A stretch of 64,000 bases of DNA from Lucinisca nassula (Eukaryota > Mollusca > Bivalvia > Lucinida > Lucinidae): the NCBI GenBank assembly GCA_963580285.1, contig CAUZLF010000226.1, positions 1-64,000 on the forward strand, written 5' to 3'. Under the pieces are notes generated by a model. It saw only the letters and a program-made list of their open reading frames with translations, was not told the DNA's origin and ran no database searches. Positions 57,764 to 64,000 of this stretch are shown here, piece by piece; position 1 is the first letter of the stretch; each line of letters starts with the position of its first letter. The translations under genes and the position numbers were made by a program.

Positions 57764-58084
57764 GATGGCTGGTGGGTGAACAAACAAATGGACAGAAAAA
57801 TAGGTCCCTAAATCGTGCCATGTTAAAAGCAGGCAAGTCAAAAAAAAAAAAAAAAACACACACACACAAAACAAAAACTGATAGTAAGCAAGAAAACAAC
57901 TGAATTTTGTTGGCAGACAGTATTTTATTTATTTTTTGTTTATAATTCATTTCACTTCTTCCTGCTTTTAGCGTCTGTAACTGTTGTTCTTCCCCCCCAT
58001 GTTGATTCTGAAACACAAGGAAAAGTTCATCGCAATTTAAATATAAAAGATTGACAGATACTTATGGACATTTTTTAGAGGGAT
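57764..58084. other. Unique right-arm sequence with poly-A/CA run
   Basis: It mirrors 16961-17283, including the homopolymer (here about 17 A followed by CACACACA). The 104-codon frame 57702-58016 is low complexity. Confidence 0.6.
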
Positions 58085-58395
58085 GCGAGTCATGCAAACA
58101 TGCACACATGTACACATGCAGACATGCACATATGCATGCACACTCACACACATGCATGCATGCACATACACATGCATGCACACACACGTTTGCATGCGCA
58201 CACACACATGTATGCAATCATGCATGCATACATACATACATGAATGCATATGCGTGTGCAAACACGCAAGCATGCATGCAAGCACACATGCATGCACACA
58301 CACTCATGCAAGCATGCACACACACTAATGTAGACTTACATGCACACATACATGCATGCATGCACTCACACATGCATGTATACATGCACACAAAT

Positions 58396-58441
<46 letters not shown>

Positions 58442-58445
58442 ATGC
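58085..58445. repeat. TGCA/ACAC-rich alternating purine-pyrimidine tract
   Basis: It is the mirror of 16590-16960 and ends in a pure (CA)n run of about 20 repeats (58397-58437). His/Cys/Met-rich frames of up to 148 codons are artefacts. Confidence 0.92.
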
Positions 58446-58488
58446 ATGGATAAATGCAATATCCCCATTCCCTAACAACTTAGCCATC

Positions 58489-58986
58489 AGAATCTAACTG
58501 TTGGTTTTCTTTTGCTCCAGCATTTCAGTGGTTTCTTGCTGTGAGTCCTCACCGTTGTTTCATCTCTGTGGTTGTTTGATTTTTGTGTTCACGGATATGT
58601 TGCACTGATAAGTTAGGAGGTCTTCTTGCGGACTGAACAAATTATGTCATAATCGCGACGGGAGTAAGGGCGAGGATTGTTGCCACGTAAAATCGATTTA
58701 ATACCCCCACCAGTGGAATTCGTTTCCGCTGACCGTTCAAAGGCGGTTCTTCTGTCGCGGTTTATTTTTGTTATGGTTTGTCTTTGGGTGTTTGTGCCGC
58801 TTATAATATTTTATTTTGGATAGCCTATTGCCCATGTTGAGGGAAAACTGTCCTTTTGGCTTTCCGCTATTGATGTTTCCATCGGGATCTGTTGTTGCAT
58901 GTTTGTGTTTCTTTCCCTTTGGTGTCTCTGATGGGAGCTGTGGGTTGATTGTATCGATTCCTGATCATTGCCGCCACTTCTAATTT
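58489..58986 (+). mobile_element. Dispersed element A, copy 12 (full length)
   Basis: From TCTAACTGTTGGTTTTC to CATTGCCGCCACTTCTAATT, about 498 bp. The left arm near 16580 lacks it. It contains all A landmarks in order and gives, with copy 10, the best view of both ends. Confidence 0.88.
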
Positions 58987-59000
58987 GGTTGTGCGAGGGA

Positions 59001-59106
59001 CAGAGATTGGATCGATCCCGGGCTTTCGGATGAGTCTTTAAACCGAGGTCCCTTCCCCGTATGACCTAAGCTGTTGGTGAGACGTAAAACCCAAACACTC
59101 ACTCAC
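59001..59106 (+). mobile_element. 5'-truncated SINE with perfect 11-bp target-site duplication
   Basis: The 106-bp insertion is flanked by TGTGCGAGGGA at 58990-59000 and 59107-59117. The left arm shows the single empty site (CCCTCGCACA near 16570). It contains GGATCGATCCCGGGC, TTTCGGATGAGTC, TAAACCGAGGTCCC and tail GAGACGTAAAACCCAAACAC, and belongs to the 42623 family. Confidence 0.93.
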
Positions 59107-59117
59107 TGTGCGAGGGA

Positions 59118-59904
59118 GATGATAACTGTTAATGTGTATATATGAAGAAAAAAGAAAATAAGAACAAAAGAGAACAAATTTCCATTCCTCCACCGGCATT
59201 TGAACTCTTGAACATTTGAACCCTCTGATTCATAATCGACAATCTGATTAGTAGTCCAGCACTCTATCAACACCACTGGCACACGATTCTTAAGTTATGT
59301 CATGCATCACAAAACATACAATGTACAAATACCCAAAATGACAAAAGGCCATAACTCATGAAGTATTTTTCGGAATTTAATCAAAAGTTCATCCGGTCAT
59401 CTACTCATCATAACCAATGTATTTACCAACTTTCAAGGCTCTAGCTCTTTAGTCTTTGAGATATTTTGCTGACAAGATTTTATAAAAAAATTCAAAGGGC
59501 AATAACTCCTGAAAAGGGCATTCTCCGGATAAGATCATATATGAAATTTCAAAACCCTAGCACACGCAATTCTTAAGTTATGCTTTGTATCACAAAACAT
59601 ACAGAGGTACAATGTACAAATACCCCAAGTGACAAAGGGTCATAACTCATCACCACAAATCTATTCACTAACTTTCAATGTTCTAGCTCCAATGAATTTT
59701 GAGATATTTTGCTGACAAGAGTTTATCCACCCCCCCCCCCCCACAAAAAAATCAAGTGGCAATTACTCTCGAAAGGGGATGAGAAAAAAATCGCGTCACC
59801 TAATTGTCCACGAGGAATCCATATATAAAATTTCAAAACGCTAGCATACGCGGTTCTTAGGATATGTTACGCATCAAAACGGACAGACAGACGGACGAAC
59901 GAAG
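59118..59904 (-). repeat. tRNA-like head plus ~280-300-bp tandem block (right arm)
   Basis: It is the reverse complement of 15470-16560. The tRNA-like head is at about 59190-59280, and GGTTCTTAAGTTATG-type unit starts lie near 59288, 59570 and 59850. A C run (about 59730-59742) is unique to this copy. It ends at GACGGACAGACAGACGGACG-type sequence. Confidence 0.8.
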
Positions 59905-60130
59905 CAGAAGCAATATGCCCCTCCAACTTCTTTAATGAACATGGACAGATCTGTACATTTTGCAGACATTTTAAAACTTGTAACATTCATCACAATATAG
60001 TCATATATATTTACATATATATTTGCATATTTTTATATTCTTATAGTGATGAAAAACGAGGTGTTTATCTGTACCTCTCCAACATAAATATTTGGCTTGA
60101 AGATTGTTAGATATATGTAGTACACTAACT

Positions 60131-60690
60131 GGTCATAGTAATAGCTGTATAAGTCAATTTTTACAGTTTAATGGCCTTGTTGACAGTTGCACGGGTCACT
60201 CTGATATCTGTATAAGCCAAGATGACAGCTGTAAGAGTAGTTATATGATTCATGATGGTAGCTACGGTATATGAATCATGGGGACAGCTGTATGACACAT
60301 AATTACAGCAGTACGAATCATGGTGATAGCTGTATAACAAATGGTGATAGCTATAAGAGTAATTATTCTAAAATATGATTCATGGTGAAAGCTGTGTGAT
60401 AGCTGTGTGAGTTATAGTAAGAGCTCGATGATTTATCTTGACAGCTGCATGAGTAGTTGTGGTAGCTGTATTAGTCGTGCTGATAGCTGTATAAGTTATG
60501 GTGATTGCTGTATGGGCAAAGGTAATACAGGCGTATCCGAGATAGCTATATGATTCGTGGGGATAGCTGTATGTGTCATGATGACAGCTGTTTGACTCAT
60601 GGTGACAGTTCCATGAGTCATGATGACAGCTAACTGAATCATGATGAAAGCTGTATGAGTCATGAAGGTAGCTGCGGTTGACATAGTGAT
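60131..60690 (-). repeat. 21-bp satellite, minus orientation (right arm)
   Basis: ATGGTGATAGCTGTATGAGTC units, in-phase and mirrored by 14386-14937 but without element A copy 2. Confidence 0.88.
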
Positions 60691-60956
60691 AGCAACGTAG
60701 TGTACAAGTCTTTCTGGGACAGACTAGCTAGTTTCCGCAATTAGGCCTAGCCAGTGACCCTCAAATATTCTCAAACTTTCGCAGTGGAATCCATGATCCA
60801 AAAGGACTAGAAAATATAACCCACACTATGATGAAGGCCAGGGAGACGTTTTACGGCCGCCACATATTCCCTTAACACCAGCTGTGGTGAAGGTAAAATA
60901 GCATATATAAGGGATAATCCTTTGGAAGCAAGGACTACAACACGGAACCGAAACTC
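60691..60956 (-). repeat. ~260-bp cassette, minus orientation
   Basis: TAGTTTCCGCAATTAGGCC, TTTTACGGCCGCCACATATT and ATCCTTTGGAAGCAAGGAC occur in the order expected for an inverted cassette. It is mirrored by 14065-14385. Confidence 0.85.
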
Positions 60957-60963
60957 GTAGTGT

Positions 60964-61295
60964 GTGTGTGAATTCGGGTTTAACGTCGCTTTCAACAATT
61001 TTTCAGTCATATCCCGACGGTGTCTGGTTGCGACAGGGAGCTCAATGCTCACTTTTTATAGTGCTGCCTCACTGAAGTATCATATCCCAGACACATTACA
61101 TGATACCACATCCAGTCACATTATCCTGACACTTGGTCGACCAGTCCTAGCTCTACCCCGTAAATCTGAGTGCCAAGCGAGGAGCAGCTAGTACCATTTT
61201 AACGACTTTGGTATGTCGCGGCCCGGGATCGAACCCGTGACCTCCCGTTCCCCGGAGCGGACACTCTACCAACTGAGCTATCGGGGCCGGTTGTA
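60964..61295 (-). mobile_element. tRNA-headed SINE with 7-bp target-site duplication
   Basis: The 332-bp insertion in a cassette is flanked by GTAGTGT (60957-60963, 61296-61302). The head on the minus strand (61216-61288) has TAGCTCAGTTGGTAGAG (A box) and CGGGTTCGATCCCGG (B box), so it is clearly tRNA-derived. The 3' end is AGCGACGTTAAACCCG followed by CACACACA. The mirrored left-arm cassettes lack it. The well-preserved pol III boxes suggest it is young. Confidence 0.9.
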
Positions 61296-61302
61296 GTAGT
61301 GT

Positions 61303-61893
61303 ACAGGATTTTCTGGGCTATGTGATTCTTAGGGATAGTCATAGTGATAGTTGCATGACCTATGGGGAAAGCTATATGAGCCAAGCTTCAGGATGAAAGC
61401 TGTGTGGATCAGGATGATAGTTTATTAGCTATGGTGACAGCTTAAGGCGGCATGATGATAGCTCTATGAGCCATGGTGATAGCTTTATGAACCATAGTGA
61501 CATATGCACGAGACATGGTGATATGAGCCAGAGTGGCCGATGAAGGAGTCATGGTGACAGATGTAGTGTAGACATAGCGATAGCAGCAACCTTTGAATTA
61601 TGACAGCAGCTATAAGAGTCATTGTGACAACTGTATGGGTCTTGTGGCTGCTTTATACGTCATAGGGACAGCTGTATGAATCATGGCAGCCGTATGAGTC
61701 ATGGTGATAACTTTAGGAGTCAATGTGCTAGCTGTGTGAGTCGTGGTGATTGCTGTATTAGTCATAGTAATACCAGTATGATTAATGGTGATAGCTATAA
61801 GAGTCATTGTGGAAGCTGTTTAAGTCCTTTGGTAATAGTATAAGATCCATGGTAATAAATGAATCTGTCCCTGTATGAGTGATGCGTACATGT
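61303..61893 (-). repeat. 21-bp satellite, minus orientation, outer right arm
   Basis: Variants match 13765-14062 reversed. About 240 bp (61385-61620) has no counterpart in the left arm. The outer edge of the arm is near 61905. Confidence 0.85.
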
Positions 61894-62392
61894 ATCAGTC
61901 GTCCGTCGTCCTTTCACATGTTCAACTAAGTATATCTTTAAAGCCAGTTGGCCAATCATAATTAAATTTCATGAGAGGCATTATCAGGTTGGGGGAGAAG
62001 ATGCATTATGTTTTGGGGCAGATCAGATGGAAACTCTTGTTGGCATGGCAACATATAGCTCCTATAGATTTACATTGGGAAAAACTTCTCTGAAACCACT
62101 AGGCCCAGAGCTTACATATGAAGCATGTAGCAATGTCAAGTGGTCCCCTACATAAATTGTGCCATTCATGCCTCTGGGGTCTAAACTGGCCACTCCCCGG
62201 GCCCCTTAGCCCTCATAGACTTATAATGGAAAAAAGCTTAAAAATTCTTCTTCTCTGAAACCACTAGGCGCAGAGCATATATATTAAGCATGTAGCAATA
62301 ATGTCAAGTGGTCCCCTACATAAATTGTGCCAATCATGTCCCTGGGTGTCTAAACTGGCCACATCCCGGGGGCCATTCAAGCATGACTTTTC
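61894..62392 (+). mobile_element. Fragment of a Helitron-like element (167-bp family)
   Basis: GTCGTCCGTCGTCC leads into TCAACTAAGTATATCT, GGCATGGCAACATATAGCTC and about two 167-bp units (GGCCCAGAGCTTACATATG). The left hairpin and the right end are missing. The same head-to-array order as 44755-45060 supports a single family. Confidence 0.82.
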
Positions 62393-62439
62393 ATCAAAAA
62401 CATGTACTTGATGTACTTTCACGTATTAACAATATAGGT

Positions 62440-62812
62440 ATGGGATGTTGCACTGATGAGTTAGTACGCGACGGAAGTATTCGCGAGGATTGTTGCCATG
62501 AAAAATTGATTCAAGCCCCCCCCCCCCCCCCCATCGGAGCGGGGTTCATTTTACTGACCGTTCCAAGGTGGTCCCTCTGTCGCAGTTTATTTTTGTTATG
62601 GTTTCTCTCAAGTGTTTGTGTCGCGTATATTATTTTGTTTTGGATAGCCAGTTGGCCATTTTGTGAGAAATTAACTGTCCGTTTTGGCTTTCTGAGTTGA
62701 TGTTTCCATTAGGGTCTGTTGTTTCATGTTTGTGTTTCTTTCCCTTTGGTGTCTCTGATGGGAGCTGTGGGTTGATTGCATCTATTCCTGATCATTGCCT
62801 TCACTTATATTT
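62440..62812 (+). mobile_element. Dispersed element A, copy 13
   Basis: GTTGCACTGATGAGTTAG, a C run (62517-62532), CCGTTCCAAGGTGGTCCCTC and ATTCCTGATCATTGCC. Its 130-codon frame (62308-62700) includes the hydrophobic A peptide and upstream non-A sequence. Confidence 0.85.
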
Positions 62813-63400
62813 TGGCAGTCAGTACCAGTTTTCAATTTTCCACATTACAAGTCTATTGAACTTCTAAGTTGACATAACAACCAAACTAAAGAGCCGAATT
62901 TCATAAAATATATTAAACATGATATGGCAAATTTTGTGAATATTTCCATAAAGTCTCAGTCCCATATGGTTTCTGAGAAGATGTTGTTTTTTTTTTTAAG
63001 TATTTTTCTGGCATTTCGGTTTCCATGGCAGCCAAGCAACAAATAAAAGTGATCATTAGGCCTAAAATCAGATAGATGACAGCATAAAGGATATTAATAT
63101 GAACGTTTTGTCAAAATATCTTCAAGACTTGGCAGTAACTACCATTTTTCTATTTTCACCATTATAAGGCTATGTAACCTCTAAGATGCCATAGCAACCA
63201 AAATAATGAGCAGAATTTCATGAAAAATAAAAACAAAAGAAAAACACTAAACATGTAAGGGAAAATATGGTGAATATGTCCATTGAGCCTCAGCCTCATA
63301 GAGCATATAGTTTCTGGGGAGATGATTTTTTTAGTTATTCTTTTTGGCATTTTGGTTTGGCAAAAACTAACAAGAGCTGTTACATGACAGCATAGCTCGC
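62813..63400 (+). repeat. ~315-bp direct repeat, two copies
   Basis: GGCAGTCAGTACCAGTTTTC (62814) and GGCAGTAACTACCATTTTTC (63131) start two units that share TTTCATAAAATA-type sequence, TCATATGGTTTCTGAGAAG-like sequence and a poly-T segment. No coding potential is evident. Confidence 0.8.
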
Positions 63401-64000
63401 CTGTTTCGCGCCTTCAAGATATAAGGTAAAATTGCTGAACCATGAAATATAGGTCACACTCACCTAGATATATTCTGAGATCAATAACTGGGACACATGG
63501 AACATAATTCCAGATATTACATATCAGAATTAAATTGTGCCTGAATATAAGGCAAAATCACTGAACCATGAAAATAGCTCACAATGACCTACATATATTT
63601 CTAAGTCAATCATCTGGTCACATGGAACTAATAATCCAGGTGAGACATTTCTCGATCAAATCGTATTCAAGATAATAGGCAAAATCACTGAACCATGAAA
63701 TACAGGTCACACTTACCTAGATATAATTCAAGCTCAATCATGGGGTCACTTGGAATAAATAATCCAAGCTTGACATTTCTCCATCAAATTGTATTCAAGA
63801 TAATAGACAAAATCACTGAACCATGAAATATAGGTCACACTGACCTTGATATATTTTGCGGTCAATTATCGGGTCACATGGAACTAATAATCCAGGTATG
63901 ACATTTCTCCATCAAAAAGTATTCAAGATAATAGGCAAAATCACTGAACCATGAAATATAGGTCACACTGACCTAGATATATTTTGCGGTCAATAATGGG
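63401..64000 (+). repeat. ~127-bp tandem repeat running off the window
   Basis: CACTGAACCATGAAATA landmarks at 63559, 63686, 63814 and 63942 (and a variant at 63433) are 126-128 bp apart. Units also share GGTCACACTGACCTAGATAT and TAATCCAGGT. At least 4.5 copies are present and the array continues beyond 64000. Confidence 0.93.

Larger units (their letters stand above)
49955..61905 (-). repeat. Right arm of the giant imperfect inverted repeat
   Basis: This is the reverse-complement counterpart of 13765-24640, with the same module order inside out. Right-only insertions: element A copies 10 and 12, the Helitron-like element 54340-56606, and SINEs at 59001-59106 and 60964-61295. The spacer between arms is about 25.3 kb. 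Confidence 0.93.

Noticed and set aside
61216..61288. Possible functional tRNA gene on the minus strand
   Set aside because: The A and B boxes are good, but it is the head of a 332-bp element with a target-site duplication and a SINE-type 3' tail, so it is not an independent tRNA gene.

Overview
The window looks like eukaryotic, gene-empty, satellite-rich DNA, most likely from a mollusc and probably a bivalve. I infer this from the AT-rich base composition, the tRNA-headed retroposons with GACGTTAAACC-type 3' tails, the GTCCGTCC-headed elements carrying internal ~165-bp tandem repeats, and an animal-type mariner. I cannot name the species. I see no host protein-coding gene that I can defend. 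The only recognisable protein is a broken mariner transposase (9828-10867, minus strand). Most long open frames are by-products of satellites whose period is 21 bp, a multiple of three.

Layout. 1-3.9 kb: two AT-rich satellites built on GATATC with a ~21-bp period, with one retroposon between them. 4.0-13.1 kb: a 21-bp satellite (core ACAGCTATCACCATGA) organised in duplicated 1.5-1.6 kb blocks and interrupted by a dispersed element (called 'A' here), a SINE with clean target-site duplications and a 1.29-kb mariner. 13.8-24.6 kb and 50.0-61.9 kb: the two arms of a very large imperfect inverted repeat, about 11-12 kb each. They carry the same modules in mirror order: 21-bp satellite, a ~260-bp cassette, a ~300-bp tandem block, a tRNA-like head, a TGCA-rich tract, unique DNA, a SINE and a 41-bp satellite. 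They differ by many clean insertions.

24.6-44.0 kb and 49.3-50.0 kb: the spacer, mostly a 41-bp satellite in minus orientation. From 25.3 to 37.0 kb it forms a higher-order repeat with the ~260-bp cassette every ~0.6-1.3 kb. 44.7-49.1 kb: a Helitron-like element stuffed with about 23 copies of a 167-bp tandem repeat, including a duplicated seven-monomer block. A related element (54.3-56.6 kb) sits in the right arm and splits a SINE that is uninterrupted in the left arm. 61.9-64.0 kb: a fragment of the same Helitron-like family, another A element, a ~315-bp direct repeat and a ~127-bp tandem repeat running off the end.

There is no gene cooperation to describe. The biology here is repeat biology: satellite birth (21-bp monomer to 41-bp dimer to kilobase higher-order unit), a large inversion-duplication, and later transposon insertions that can be dated relative to each other because the mirrored arms and tandem copies act as built-in empty-site controls. 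All family matches are from sequence reading alone, and coordinates of diffuse repeat edges are approximate to tens of bases.
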